Assembly: GCF_000814005.1 (NCBI RefSeq)
Contig: NZ_JWLK01000005.1
Location: 496,001-560,000 of the forward strand
DNA: 64,000 bases
Direction of reading: 5' to 3'
Origin: Ruegeria sp. ANG-S4
GTDB lineage: Bacteria; Pseudomonadota; Alphaproteobacteria; Rhodobacterales; Rhodobacteraceae
Positions 43,861 to 53,491 of this stretch are shown here, piece by piece. The notes beneath the pieces were generated by a model that worked only from the letters and a program-made list of their open reading frames with translations, was not told the DNA's origin and searched no databases. The position numbers and the translations under genes were made by a program. The number at the start of each line of letters is the position of its first letter. Position 1 is the first letter of the stretch.

Positions 43861-44856
43861 ATGTTTAATGCGTTGTTGATGGTCCAGGACGAGGAAAGCG
43901 GAAAGGCCAGCGCCGAAATCAAGCAAATTTCCGAAAGCGACCTGCCGCAGGGCGAGGTTACGGTCGCCGTTGAATATTCGACCGTGAACTACAAGGACGG
44001 TCTGTGCCTGTCGCCCAAAGGCGGTGGTCTGGTTCGCAACTATCCACATATTCCGGGCATCGATTACGCTGGAACGGTCGAGGCATCGACAGATGACCGA
44101 TACAAACCCGGTGACAAGGTCGTACTGACTGGCTGGCGTGTGGGTGAGGCACATTGGGGCGGGTATTCGCAAAAGGCCAACGCACGGGCAGATTGGCTTG
44201 TTCCCTTGCCGGACGGCTTGAGCACTCGGCAAGCGATGGCTGTCGGAACTGCCGGATTCACGGCGATGCTGGCGGTCATGGCGCTGGAGGATCATGGGTT
44301 AGAACCCGGGCATGGCCCCGTGCTGGTCACCGGCGCAGCAGGCGGTGTCGGTTCAGTTGCTACCGCTATTCTCGCGCACCTCGGCTATGAGGTTGCCGCC
44401 GTGACAGGTCGGCCGGAAACCGAAGATTACCTCAAGTCGCTGGGTGCGACCACAATCGTTCCGCGCGAAGACCTGAACGAGACGACCAAACGCCCGCTGG
44501 AAAGCGAAACCTGGGCGGGCTGCGTTGACGCCGTTGGCGGTGACATGCTGGCTCGAGTGCTGGGACAGATGAAATACGGTACGTCGGTGGCGGCGGTTGG
44601 TCTGGCCGGCGGCGCGGCCTTGCCCGCGACCGTCATCCCGTTCTTGTTGCGCGGTGTAAACCTGTTGGGGATCGACAGTGTCATGCAGCCCTATGACAAC
44701 CGTCTGCGCGCGTGGCAGCGTGTGGCAACCGATCTGCCGATGGACAAGCTTGAGGCGATGATCCGACCGGCGGTTCTCGGCGATCTGCCAAAGCTGGGCG
44801 CGGACATCCTGCAGGGTCAGGTCAAGGGCCGTGTCGTGGTCGATATCAACGGTTGA
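43861..44856 (+). CDS. acuI: Acryloyl-CoA reductase AcuI
   Basis: The 331-residue zinc-independent medium-chain reductase reduces acryloyl-CoA to propanoyl-CoA with NADPH, detoxifying the product of DMSP cleavage. It shows STVNYKDGLCLSPKGG, PHIPGIDYAGTVE, VGTAGFTAMLAVMALE, the Rossmann motif VLVTGAAGGVGSVATAILA and the ending LQGQVKGRVVVDING. The start is clear (AGGAAATCAA before ATG). Pairing with dmdA couples DMSP demethylation with disposal of a toxic relative. Confidence 0.93.
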   Translation: MFNALLMVQDEESGKASAEIKQISESDLPQGEVTVAVEYSTVNYKDGLCLSPKGGGLVRNYPHIPGIDYAGTVEASTDDRYKPGDKVVLTGWRVGEAHWGGYSQKANARADWLVPLPDGLSTRQAMAVGTAGFTAMLAVMALEDHGLEPGHGPVLVTGAAGGVGSVATAILAHLGYEVAAVTGRPETEDYLKSLGATTIVPREDLNETTKRPLESETWAGCVDAVGGDMLARVLGQMKYGTSVAAVGLAGGAALPATVIPFLLRGVNLLGIDSVMQPYDNRLRAWQRVATDLPMDKLEAMIRPAVLGDLPKLGADILQGQVKGRVVVDING

Positions 44857-45036
44857 TTGCATGCGTTTCGTCGGCGGGCGGGCATGTCCCGACCGTCGAC
44901 CCTTAATCGTTCTGTTCAAAAAAGAACGCCTAAACCTCTGGCCTTCGCCACAATTCGCAATCATGATTGCTATACAACCCAATTCCGATGGCTTATGACG
45001 CACCGGAATAGCACCTGAATACGGGGAGTGAGCAGC

Positions 45037-45600
45037 ATGTCTGACGATTTCGAACTGGACACCGACGATCTGAAACGCCGCATGGATGGCGCGATGGCCA
45101 ATCTCAGAACCGAATTTGCATCGCTGCGTACGGGTCGTGCCTCGGCTTCCATGCTCGAACCCGTCATGGTTGACGCGTATGGCTCGATGACACCGATCAA
45201 CCAGGTCGGAACGGTCAATGTGCCGGAACCCCGGATGGTGACCGTCAACGTCTGGGACAAGTCGTTGGTCGGCAAAGTCGAAAAAGCGATTCGAGAAAGC
45301 GGGTTGGGCATCAACCCGCAGCTGAACGGCACAATCATCATGTTGCCGATCCCGGAGTTGAACGAGGAACGCCGTCGCGAGTTGGGCAAAGTTGCGGGTC
45401 AATATGCCGAAAGCGCCCGCGTTTCGATTCGAAACGTGCGCCGGGATGGCATGGATCAGATCAAAAAGGCCAAGGCGGACGGTATGTCGGAAGACGACCA
45501 GAAGCTGTGGGAGAGCGAGGTTCAGGATCTCACCGACGAGATGATCAAGTCGGTGGATGACGCCTTGGAAACCAAGCAATCAGAGATCATGCAGGTCTGA
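45037..45600 (+). CDS. frr: Ribosome recycling factor
   Basis: The 187-residue RRF splits post-termination ribosomes with EF-G. The protein is a long helical hairpin with [41 protein letters not shown] and the conserved [14 protein letters not shown] near the turn. The ATG after GGGGAG is used; a GTG three codons earlier sits directly on that site. Most relatives have pyrH just upstream; here dmdA-acuI is upstream instead. Confidence 0.96.
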   Translation: MSDDFELDTDDLKRRMDGAMANLRTEFASLRTGRASASMLEPVMVDAYGSMTPINQVGTVNVPEPRMVTVNVWDKSLVGKVEKAIRESGLGINPQLNGTIIMLPIPELNEERRRELGKVAGQYAESARVSIRNVRRDGMDQIKKAKADGMSEDDQKLWESEVQDLTDEMIKSVDDALETKQSEIMQV

Positions 45601-45609
45601 GGACTTTTG

Positions 45610-46341
45610 ATGCCCAAAGATCCCGATACGCCAGCGTTGCAAGGCCCAAGGCATGTCGCCATCATAATGGATGGCAACGGGCGTTGGGCACAGGCGCGGG
45701 GCCGTCCGCGGTTGTTTGGTCACCACGCCGGGGCACGCAAGGTCCGCGAGGTGGTCGAAGCCTGCCCGGGTCTTGGGATCAAGTATCTGACGATTTTTGC
45801 ATTCTCGACCGAGAACTGGAAACGCACTCAGGTTGAAGTTGCCGGCCTGATGAGCCTGTTCAAACGGTACATCATCAAAGAAACCCAGACCCTTAAGGAC
45901 AACGGAATCCGTGTCCGCTTTATAGGGGATCGGGTTCGGTTGGACAGCAAGCTGACCGGTTTGATGGACATGCTTGAACAAGAGACCAAGGACAACGATC
46001 TTGTTCACCTGACCGTCGCATTGAACTACGGGGGCCGGGACGAGGTCGCGCGTGCGGCAAGACGACTTGCCCGCGATGTCGCCGAAGGGCGTCTGCAACC
46101 CGACGAAGTGGATGTGGAAACGCTGCCAAAATACCTTGATACGCGCGTGTTACCCGATCCTGATCTGGTCATTCGCACCAGTGGCGAGGCGCGGATTTCG
46201 AACTTCCTTTTGTGGCAGTCCGCATATTCCGAGTACGAATTCATTGAAACGCTTTGGCCTGATTTCACAGCCGCCGAACTGGAACGACTGTGCCGGAACT
46301 TTGGCGCGCGTGACCGGCGGTTCGGGGCGGTTCCGGCATGA
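45610..46341 (+). CDS. uppS: Undecaprenyl diphosphate synthase
   Basis: UppS makes the C55 lipid carrier for peptidoglycan. The 243-residue enzyme has HVAIIMDGNGRWAQARG (catalytic Asp), HHAGARKVREVVEACPGLGI, YLTIFAFSTENWKR and DLVIRTSGEARISNFLLWQS. The ATG is one codon after a possible TTG. Its stop overlaps the cdsA start (ATGA). Confidence 0.96.
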   Translation: MPKDPDTPALQGPRHVAIIMDGNGRWAQARGRPRLFGHHAGARKVREVVEACPGLGIKYLTIFAFSTENWKRTQVEVAGLMSLFKRYIIKETQTLKDNGIRVRFIGDRVRLDSKLTGLMDMLEQETKDNDLVHLTVALNYGGRDEVARAARRLARDVAEGRLQPDEVDVETLPKYLDTRVLPDPDLVIRTSGEARISNFLLWQSAYSEYEFIETLWPDFTAAELERLCRNFGARDRRFGAVPA

Positions 46342-47120
46342 GCGAAGGCCGATGGTCTGACCTGACCACACGGGTTTTCTCGGCGGCTGTTTTGGTCGCG
46401 CTTGGCGCGGTTGAGGTCTGGCTGGGCGGGTTGTGGTTCGAAGCATTCATTGCCGTCGCATGCGCGATAATGACCTGGGAATTGGTCCGAATGGTCGATC
46501 CTCAGCGCGGCGGTGTCGCGTTGCAACTTGCCATACTCACGGGAATTGCGGTCGTCCTAAGCTATCACTTGCCGCCCCTATACAAGCTGCCGTTTCTGTT
46601 GGCCCCGGCGCTGGTCGGGGCAGGGCAGATCAAGCAAAATCGCGGTGTCTTTGTTGCTTTTGCAATCTGGATTGCCGCCTCCGGCCTGGGCTTCATCACG
46701 ATCCGCGAGAACATGGGGTTCGGATGGATGGTTTGGCTGATCGCGGTTGTGGTCGCGACGGATGTGGCCGGTTACTTCGTCGGTAAATCCCTTGGCGGGC
46801 CAAAGTTCTGGCCTAAAGTCAGCCCCAAGAAAACATGGTCCGGCACAGCCGGTGGATGGGCTGCGGCGGCACTTGTTGGGGCGGCCTTTGCGTATCACGC
46901 CAATTTCGGGGTCGTTTTCGTGCTAGTATCGGTTCTGACATCGATGGCGAGCCAGATGGGAGATATCGTGGAAAGCGCGACCAAGCGCAGGATGGGTGTC
47001 AAAGACAGCTCGGCCCTGATCCCCGGACATGGCGGTTTTCTGGACCGGTTCGACGGCATGATGGGGGCCGCCCTGTTTGTTCTGATCGCCGGGCTGTTTT
47101 ACACGCCCGGAGTGATGTGA
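46338..47120 (+). CDS. cdsA: Phosphatidate cytidylyltransferase
   Basis: CdsA makes CDP-diacylglycerol from phosphatidate and CTP. The 260-residue, multi-helix protein ends in the family signature GDIVESATKRRMGVKDSSAL and IPGHGGFLDRFDGMMGA. The stop overlaps the dxr ATG by one base. Confidence 0.95.
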   Translation: MSEGRWSDLTTRVFSAAVLVALGAVEVWLGGLWFEAFIAVACAIMTWELVRMVDPQRGGVALQLAILTGIAVVLSYHLPPLYKLPFLLAPALVGAGQIKQNRGVFVAFAIWIAASGLGFITIRENMGFGWMVWLIAVVVATDVAGYFVGKSLGGPKFWPKVSPKKTWSGTAGGWAAAALVGAAFAYHANFGVVFVLVSVLTSMASQMGDIVESATKRRMGVKDSSALIPGHGGFLDRFDGMMGAALFVLIAGLFYTPGVM

Positions 47121-48292
47121 TGCGCAAGGTCTCGGTCTTTGGTGCCACCGGATCGATCGGGCAGAATACGATTGATCTGATCGCTCGGGACCCGAGTTCT
47201 TACGAGGTCGTTGCTCTGACCGGCGGGTCCAACATCGCCCAGCTGGCTGAAGATGCCCGGAAACTTGGGGCGCAACTTGCTGTAACCGCGCACGAGGACC
47301 GATTGCAGAATCTGCGCGACGCATTGTCCGGCAGCGGTGTTGAAGCAGCCGCAGGGCAGGCGGCCCTGATCGAAGCTGCGAACCGCCCCGCTGACTGGGT
47401 TATGTCTGCCATAGTCGGATCGGCAGGGCTGGCCCCCGGGCTTGAAGTTTTGAAACAGGGCGCGACGCTGGCATTGGCCAACAAGGAAACACTGGTATGT
47501 GCAGGCCCGCTGGTTCTGGAAACCGCGCGTGCGCACGGGGCTGATTTGTTACCGGTGGACAGTGAGCATTCCGCAGTTTTCCAGGCATTGGCGGGCGAGG
47601 ACATGGCCGCCGTCGAACGGATCGTGATTACAGCCAGCGGCGGTGCTTTTCGCGACTGGCCGCTACCGGATCTGGCCCGCGCTACGGTCGAACAGGCGTC
47701 CAGCCATCCCAACTGGAACATGGGGCAACGGATCACCATCGACAGTGCCTCTATGTTTAATAAAGCGCTGGAAATAATAGAAACAAAAGAGTATTTTGGC
47801 GTCTCCCCCCGGCAGATCGAAGTGCTCGTTCATCCCGAATCCATCGTGCATGCGCTTGTAGGCTTTCGCGACGGCGCATTGATGGCACATCTGGGTGCTC
47901 CCGACATGCGTCACGCCATAGGTTACGCGCTGCACTGGCCGGAACGACGTGAGCTTCCGGTCCAACGGCTGGACCTGACGGCGCTGGGGCAACTGAATTT
48001 CTCCTCTCCGGACGATGCGCGTTACCCCGCGCTGAGACTGGCCCGCGAAGTCATGTCGCGTGGCGGTCTTTCCGGCGCTATCTTCAATGCCGCAAAGGAA
48101 CGCGCGCTTGATCTTTTCATTCAGCGTCGGATCGGGTTTCTGGACATGGCGGACATCGTTGCGACCGTACTTGAGCGGTTTGAAGGCACCGATAGCCTTA
48201 TTGATGCCGATATGACCCTTGATAACATACAGCAAACGGACCATCTGGCACGTCATTGGGTCGATGAAGCCGTACTAAGAAGAGCAGGATAG
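47120..48292 (+). CDS. dxr: 1-deoxy-D-xylulose-5-phosphate reductoisomerase
   Basis: Dxr makes MEP, the committed step of isoprenoid synthesis that also feeds UppS. The 390-residue enzyme has FGATGSIGQNTIDLIA (NADPH site), LPVDSEHSAVFQAL (metal-binding DSE), ITIDSASMFNKALEIIETKE, and HPESIVHALVGFRDGALMAH. The ATG matches the conserved N-terminus; an upstream in-frame ATG lies inside cdsA in another frame and is rejected. Confidence 0.96.
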   Translation: MRKVSVFGATGSIGQNTIDLIARDPSSYEVVALTGGSNIAQLAEDARKLGAQLAVTAHEDRLQNLRDALSGSGVEAAAGQAALIEAANRPADWVMSAIVGSAGLAPGLEVLKQGATLALANKETLVCAGPLVLETARAHGADLLPVDSEHSAVFQALAGEDMAAVERIVITASGGAFRDWPLPDLARATVEQASSHPNWNMGQRITIDSASMFNKALEIIETKEYFGVSPRQIEVLVHPESIVHALVGFRDGALMAHLGAPDMRHAIGYALHWPERRELPVQRLDLTALGQLNFSSPDDARYPALRLAREVMSRGGLSGAIFNAAKERALDLFIQRRIGFLDMADIVATVLERFEGTDSLIDADMTLDNIQQTDHLARHWVDEAVLRRAG

Positions 48293-48296
48293 GATT

Positions 48297-49649
48297 TTGG
48301 ATATACTTTCTCTGATCCCACAATTTGGCGGGCTACTTTACACGATTGCAGCCTTTGTTGTGGCGTTGTCGGTGATTGTCGCAGTGCATGAATATGGCCA
48401 CTACATCGTTGGTCGGTGGTCCGGTATCCATGCCGAGGTGTTCTCGATCGGTTTCGGTCCTGTGCTGTGGAGCCGTGTCGACAAGCGCGGCACCAAGTGG
48501 CAGATCGCGCTTCTGCCCTTTGGCGGGTACGTCAAGTTTCTGGGCGATGCCAACGCCGCATCTGGCAAAGACGAAGATGCGATGGCGGAAATTCAGCAGC
48601 AAAGCCCCGAAGAACTGCGTCGCACCATGCATGGCGCACCGCTGTGGGCGCGCGCAGCTACGGTTGCAGCGGGACCGGCGTTCAATTTTGTCATGTCCAT
48701 ACTGGTGTTTGGCCTGATTTTCTGGTCCCAGGGCGTGTCACGGGAACCGTTGACGGTTGGCACCCTGAATCCATTGCCGGGCGCAATTCAGGGCTTGGAG
48801 AACGGTGACGAGATTATCGCGGTTGGCGGTGTTGCGACGCCGGATGGTGACAACGACGTAACGTGGTCAGATTTCACCGAAGCGCTGCCTGTTGAACCCG
48901 TCCTGGACTATACGGTCATTCGCGATGGTCAGACGTTGGATGTCCAGGCACCTTGGCTGTTCCCCCCGTTGATACAGCAGGTTGCACCTCGCAGCGCGGC
49001 GATGGATATCGAATTGCAAGCCGGTGACGTGATCACCGCCGTGGACGGAGATCCGATTTTCGCCTTCGCGCAGCTCAAGGACAAGGTCGAAGGGTCGAAT
49101 GGGCGGGCATTGTTGCTGAACGTCTGGCGCGACGGTGCCGATCTTGAGTTTGCTTTGGTCCCGCGTCGGACCGACGAGCCGCAGCCCGATGGCGGTTTTG
49201 TCACGCATTGGCGCATCGGTATCGTCGGTGGAATGATGCTTGAGCCTGCGACCGAACCCGCGGGTGTCTGGGATTCGTTCGCCGGTGGCGTAACCCAAAC
49301 CATTCGCATCATCGAAGGCTCATTGTCCGGGATGTGGCACATGATTACCGGGGCGATAAGCACCTGTAACATATCCGGGCCGATCGGCATCGCAGAGACG
49401 TCCGGCGCGATGGCAAGCCAGGGCGCGCAGAATTTCATCTTCTTTATCGCGGTTCTGTCGACAGCGGTGGGGTTGCTGAACCTGTTTCCGATCCCGGCGT
49501 TGGATGGCGGACATCTGGTGTTTTATGCTTACGAAGCGGTGGCGCGAAAACCGCCCAGCGATAGGGCGCTTCGGGTTCTGATGGCGGTTGGCATCACGCT
49601 TATCCTGTCTCTGATGGTTTTCGCGTTAAGCAACGACCTGTTTTGCTGA
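48297..49649 (+). CDS. rseP: Site-2 protease RseP
   Basis: The 450-residue intramembrane zinc protease has AVHEYGHYIVGRW (HExxH) in the first helix, two PDZ domains (EIIAVGGVATPDGDND and DVITAVDGDPIFAFAQLK), and NLFPIPALDGGHLVFYAYEA giving the third zinc ligand. It cleaves anti-sigma factors in the envelope stress response and may also act in BamA-related quality control. The start is TTG with AGGATAGGA upstream, 4 bases after dxr. Confidence 0.94.
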   Translation: MDILSLIPQFGGLLYTIAAFVVALSVIVAVHEYGHYIVGRWSGIHAEVFSIGFGPVLWSRVDKRGTKWQIALLPFGGYVKFLGDANAASGKDEDAMAEIQQQSPEELRRTMHGAPLWARAATVAAGPAFNFVMSILVFGLIFWSQGVSREPLTVGTLNPLPGAIQGLENGDEIIAVGGVATPDGDNDVTWSDFTEALPVEPVLDYTVIRDGQTLDVQAPWLFPPLIQQVAPRSAAMDIELQAGDVITAVDGDPIFAFAQLKDKVEGSNGRALLLNVWRDGADLEFALVPRRTDEPQPDGGFVTHWRIGIVGGMMLEPATEPAGVWDSFAGGVTQTIRIIEGSLSGMWHMITGAISTCNISGPIGIAETSGAMASQGAQNFIFFIAVLSTAVGLLNLFPIPALDGGHLVFYAYEAVARKPPSDRALRVLMAVGITLILSLMVFALSNDLFC

Positions 49650-49736
49650 TTATGGCAAACACGGCACGGCACGGACGCAAAATTGCCTCAATTCACGGTT
49701 ATGTTTCGTACCGAGTTTAATTCGGACACCCCTGAG

Positions 49737-49865
49737 ATGACCAAGGCTTTTAGAAAATCCTATCAGAGTTTCAGCACTCTTTTTGTCCTCAATTGGGACA
49801 TGTTGCTGAGCTTTGGCATCACCGCACTGGCGTTGGCGCTTGGCGCCTATCTCGTCGGTTTGTGA
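49737..49865 (+). CDS. Possible small membrane protein (weak)
   Basis: A 42-residue reading frame begins MTKAFRKSYQSFSTLF and ends in a hydrophobic helix LSFGITALALALGAYLVGL. It lies between rseP and bamA, with no good ribosome site before its ATG (only CTGAG) and a terminator downstream. It may be a real single-pass membrane peptide or chance. In-frame codons extend back to 49683. The rest of this 335-base space holds only the terminator. Confidence 0.3.
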   Translation: MTKAFRKSYQSFSTLFVLNWDMLLSFGITALALALGAYLVGL

Positions 49866-49892
49866 TTCTTCGCCACATGTAGTGAATTTGTG

Positions 49893-49930
49893 AAGCGGCC
49901 CAATGGGCCGCTTTGCCGTTTTGTGCTTTT
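49893..49930 (+). terminator. Intrinsic terminator before bamA
   Basis: AAGCGGCCC-AAT-GGGCCGCTT is a perfect 9 bp stem followed by TGCCGTTTTGTGCTTTT. It separates the uppS-rseP unit from bamA, so bamA has its own promoter in the 50 bases after it. Confidence 0.75.
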
Positions 49931-49993
49931 GACAAGGCCCCTTAATCCCGCTACTCAGCAGGTAAAGTCTGAAAATTCTGGGTAGTGAAAAAA

Positions 49994-52354
49994 ATGACTA
50001 ACAGCAGGGGCACGGGCACATTTCGCGGCTCTGACCGGCCGCAGGCCAATATTTTGTGGCAGGCACTAACGTTCTTTTTTCTCTTTGCAACAGTGGGTTT
50101 TATGTCGGTTCCGCAGACCGCGCAGGCACAGACCTACACGATCAATTCGTTTGAGGTTGAAGGCAATCGCCGGATCGAAACTTCGACCATTATCGCGCGC
50201 ACGGGAATCGAGCCGGGACAAACCGTAACTGCCGGGCAGTTGAACGACAGTTTCCAACGTTTGCTTGACAGTGGTGTTTTTGAAACAGTCGAATTGGACC
50301 CGAGGGGAAATACCCTGGTCATATCGGTCGAGGAATACCCCACGATCAACCAGATCAGCATCGAAGGAAACCGCCGGGTCAAGGACGACATTTTGCTTGA
50401 GGCAATCTCGTCCCAACCGCGCCGCGTGTTTACGCCACAGGTCGCTGAAACCGATGCAGATCTGATTGCAGATATCTACTCGGCACAGGGACGTGTCGCG
50501 GCAACCGTCATCCCCCGCATCATCCGCCGCAGCGACAACCGTGTCGATCTGGTGTTCGAAGTTGCCGAAGGATCGGTGATCGAGATCGAACGCGTTAGCT
50601 TTGTCGGGAACCGCGCCTATTCGGACCGACGCCTGCGCCGGGTTCTGGAAACCAAACAGGCCAATATTCTGCGGACATTCCTGCGCGGCGATACCTTCAT
50701 TGCCGACCGTATCGAATTCGACAAGCAGGTTATCCGCGATTTCTACCTGTCGCGCGGCTATGTCGATTTTCGCGTCAACAGCGCCAATGTTGAATTCACG
50801 CGCGAGCGTGATGCCTTTTTCCTGGTGATGAATATCACCGAGGGGCAGAAATTCGCATTCGGCAATATCTCGACAGTCAGCGAAATACCGGGTGTTGACG
50901 CGGCCGCCTATCAGGCTGCGTTGAAAATCAAGCCGGGTGTCACGTACTCTCCATCGCTGGTGGAAAATTCGATTGCGCGGCAAGAGCGCCTTGGTATCAG
51001 ACAGGGTGTTGATTTTCTGCGGGTCGAACCGCGCGTGACCCGGAATGACCGCGATCTGACCTTGGATGTTCAGTTCGTATTGACCCGTGGGCCGCGCATC
51101 TTTGTTGAACGGATCGACATTGAAGGGAACACGACGACCTTGGACCGTGTTATCCGCCGGCAATTCGACACCGTCGAAGGCGACCCGTTCAATCCACGTG
51201 AAATCCGCCAAAGTGCCGAACGTATTCGCGCCCTGGGGTTCTTTGCCGTTGCGGATGTCGAGCCACGTGAAGGATCGACGCCCAGTCAGGTCATCGTCGA
51301 CGTGGATGTCGAAGAACAGCCAACAGGGTCTTTGAACATCGGCGGCAGCTACTCGGTCTCGGATGGTTTCGGGGTGGCAATCGGTCTGAGCGAAAGCAAC
51401 TTCTTGGGACGCGGGCAAACGCTAGGATTGTCGCTCTCCACGGCTCAGGACTCGGAACGCTACACCATCAACTTTACCGAACCCTACCTGTTGGGACGCA
51501 GGCTTCAGTTCGATCTTGGGTTGGGTTTGACGACCACAAACTCGAGCTTTGCCAGCTATGACACGAAAAGCGTGTTCTTCAATCCGCAGCTCAGCTATCG
51601 GATTGGCGAATTGTCGTCGCTGCGGCTGCGCTATGGCTGGGACCGCAGCGAGATGACCCAGCAGGATAACGAAGCCAACGGTGCCGTGATTTCGTCGGAA
51701 ATCGATCAGGGCAAGCGGACTGCCAGCTCACTTGGCTTGTCTTACATCTATGACAGCCGTTTGGGTGGTCTGAACCCCAATGCAGGCGTTCTGTTCGAAG
51801 TTGGCGTTGATGCCGCTGGTCTGGGTGGTGACAGCGAGTTCATCAAAACCACGGCGCGGGCGATCGCGCAGCAACGTGTACTGAACGAAGAGGTGGTGCT
51901 AAGGGCGACCCTGGAAATGGGCGCGCTCAACTGGACGGGTGACGATTTCAGCCGCACCATCGACCGTTTTGTTCTGGGGCCGAGTACCTTCCGCGGCTTT
52001 GAGCCCGCTGGCCTTGGTCCGCGCGACCTGTCCAACGGTCAGGATGACGCAATCGGCGGAAACTACTACTGGGTCGCCAGGTTCGAATCCGACTTCCCGC
52101 TTGGGCTGCCCGAAGAATTCGGCCTGCGCGGCGGTTTGTTCTACGACGTCGGCAACCTTTACAACATCGACAATGTCGACACCGCGGGCGCAGACATCGT
52201 CGGCTCCGGTGGCTCGATCCGCCATGTCATCGGCGTCTCAGTTCTGTGGACAACGCCATTCGGACCGCTGCGCTTCAACTTCTCGAAGGCGTTGAAGAAA
52301 GAGGATTTCGACAAGGAACAGAACTTTGACCTGACCATTCAGGCCCGGTTCTGA
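49994..52354 (+). CDS. bamA: Outer membrane assembly factor BamA
   Basis: BamA inserts beta-barrel proteins into the outer membrane. The precursor of about 786 residues has an N-terminal extension, a signal segment (LTFFFLFATVGFMSVPQTAQ, cleaved after AQA), five POTRA repeats (NSFEVEGNRRIETSTI, VSFVGNRAYSDRRLRR, IDIEGNTTTLDRVIRR and others) and a C-terminal barrel with the RGF motif (STFRGFEPAGLGPRD). It ends in the aromatic signature (QARF). The start could be the GTG at 49985; neither has a clear ribosome site. An ompH/skp chaperone gene follows. Confidence 0.93.
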   Translation: MTNSRGTGTFRGSDRPQANILWQALTFFFLFATVGFMSVPQTAQAQTYTINSFEVEGNRRIETSTIIARTGIEPGQTVTAGQLNDSFQRLLDSGVFETVELDPRGNTLVISVEEYPTINQISIEGNRRVKDDILLEAISSQPRRVFTPQVAETDADLIADIYSAQGRVAATVIPRIIRRSDNRVDLVFEVAEGSVIEIERVSFVGNRAYSDRRLRRVLETKQANILRTFLRGDTFIADRIEFDKQVIRDFYLSRGYVDFRVNSANVEFTRERDAFFLVMNITEGQKFAFGNISTVSEIPGVDAAAYQAALKIKPGVTYSPSLVENSIARQERLGIRQGVDFLRVEPRVTRNDRDLTLDVQFVLTRGPRIFVERIDIEGNTTTLDRVIRRQFDTVEGDPFNPREIRQSAERIRALGFFAVADVEPREGSTPSQVIVDVDVEEQPTGSLNIGGSYSVSDGFGVAIGLSESNFLGRGQTLGLSLSTAQDSERYTINFTEPYLLGRRLQFDLGLGLTTTNSSFASYDTKSVFFNPQLSYRIGELSSLRLRYGWDRSEMTQQDNEANGAVISSEIDQGKRTASSLGLSYIYDSRLGGLNPNAGVLFEVGVDAAGLGGDSEFIKTTARAIAQQRVLNEEVVLRATLEMGALNWTGDDFSRTIDRFVLGPSTFRGFEPAGLGPRDLSNGQDDAIGGNYYWVARFESDFPLGLPEEFGLRGGLFYDVGNLYNIDNVDTAGADIVGSGGSIRHVIGVSVLWTTPFGPLRFNFSKALKKEDFDKEQNFDLTIQARF

Positions 52355-52361
52355 TCTTCGG

Positions 52362-52946
52362 ATGGCGTCCCGGATCATGACGTACATGCAGGGCCCCTTA
52401 CGGGCCCTGTACATCTTTCTGGCACTTGGATTGGCAATGCCCGCAGGGGCGCAGCAATTGGGTGTTCCCCAGTCCACGATCCTGACGATTTCGAGCGATC
52501 GGTTGTTCGCGGAGTCGCAATTCGGCCAACGGGTGTTCCGCGAGTTCGAAGCCGAAAACGCGCTGTTGAACGAGGAAAATGAACGCATTGTTCAGGCATT
52601 GAGCGATGAAGAGCGCGAGCTGACCGAAAAACGCGCCGAGCTTGATGCCGAAACATTTCGCCCCCTTGCCGAGGCATTCGACGAAAAAGTTCAATCCCAT
52701 CGCGAAAGCCAGCGGGCCAAACTGGACACGCTGGCCCGTCGCAGCGAACGGGCGCGCGCGATGTTCATACAGTTGGCCGAACCGGTTTTGATTGACCTGC
52801 TGCGCGATACCGGCGCCTCGGTCATTCTGGAACGGTCGAACGTTTTTCTCAGCCCGGATGCGCTGGACATTACAGATACCGCGATATCGCGGATCAATGC
52901 TGCAATCGGTGATGGCAAGGACTTGCAGACTGAAGGCGATGAATAG
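52362..52946 (+). CDS. skp: Periplasmic chaperone Skp/OmpH
   Basis: The 194-residue protein has a signal peptide (LYIFLALGLAMPAGAQ) and a helical, charged core (FGQRVFREFEAENALLNEEN, ERELTEKRAELDAETF) typical of the Skp/OmpH trimer arms. It holds unfolded outer membrane proteins for BamA. The next gene fabZ begins after 71 bases, so lipid A and outer membrane assembly are linked. The start among several Met codons is uncertain by a few residues. Confidence 0.9.
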   Translation: MASRIMTYMQGPLRALYIFLALGLAMPAGAQQLGVPQSTILTISSDRLFAESQFGQRVFREFEAENALLNEENERIVQALSDEERELTEKRAELDAETFRPLAEAFDEKVQSHRESQRAKLDTLARRSERARAMFIQLAEPVLIDLLRDTGASVILERSNVFLSPDALDITDTAISRINAAIGDGKDLQTEGDE

Positions 52947-53017
52947 GTTTGCTTGCCCTTGAGGGGCTGTATTGCTAACCACGCCAGAAAGAAACATCAG
53001 ACACAGGACTTGTGCAA

Positions 53018-53491
53018 ATGACCACGGAAACCAAGAGTGCCGACATTCAGCTGATTCAGCGGATATTGCCGCATCGCTATCCGTTTCTGTTGGTGGACAA
53101 GGTGGTCGATATCTCGGGCTATCACTCGGCGGTGGGCGTCAAAAACGTCACGATGAACGAACCGCATTTTCAAGGCCACTTTCCCGGCACTCCGATCATG
53201 CCTGGTGTCACGATCGTCGAGGCGATGGCGCAGACCGCCGGCGTTATGCTTGGGGTCGGCATGGATGTGATCGACAGTGAGTTGCTGATCTACTTCATGA
53301 ATATCGACAAGTGTAAATTCCGCCGCAAGGTGGTTCCGGGCGATGTGCTTGAGATGCATGTCGAAACCGTGCGCGGTAAAAAGGGCGGCAAGATCTTCAA
53401 GTTCAGCGGCCGCGCGACCGTAGATGGTGAGGTCGCTGCCGAAGCCGAGTTTTCGGCCTATGTCGATTGGGACATGGAAAAGACGACATGA
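53018..53491 (+). CDS. fabZ: 3-hydroxyacyl-ACP dehydratase FabZ
   Basis: The 157-residue enzyme dehydrates beta-hydroxyacyl-ACP. It has [14 protein letters not shown] (catalytic His), [20 protein letters not shown] (with catalytic Glu) and the hot-dog fold length. The ATG is preferred to a GTG two codons upstream. Its TGA overlaps the lpxA ATG. Confidence 0.95.
   Translation: MTTETKSADIQLIQRILPHRYPFLLVDKVVDISGYHSAVGVKNVTMNEPHFQGHFPGTPIMPGVTIVEAMAQTAGVMLGVGMDVIDSELLIYFMNIDKCKFRRKVVPGDVLEMHVETVRGKKGGKIFKFSGRATVDGEVAAEAEFSAYVDWDMEKTT

Noticed and set aside
46835-47119. N-terminal extension of Dxr
   Set aside because: It is out of frame inside cdsA; Dxr begins at MRKVSVFGATG.
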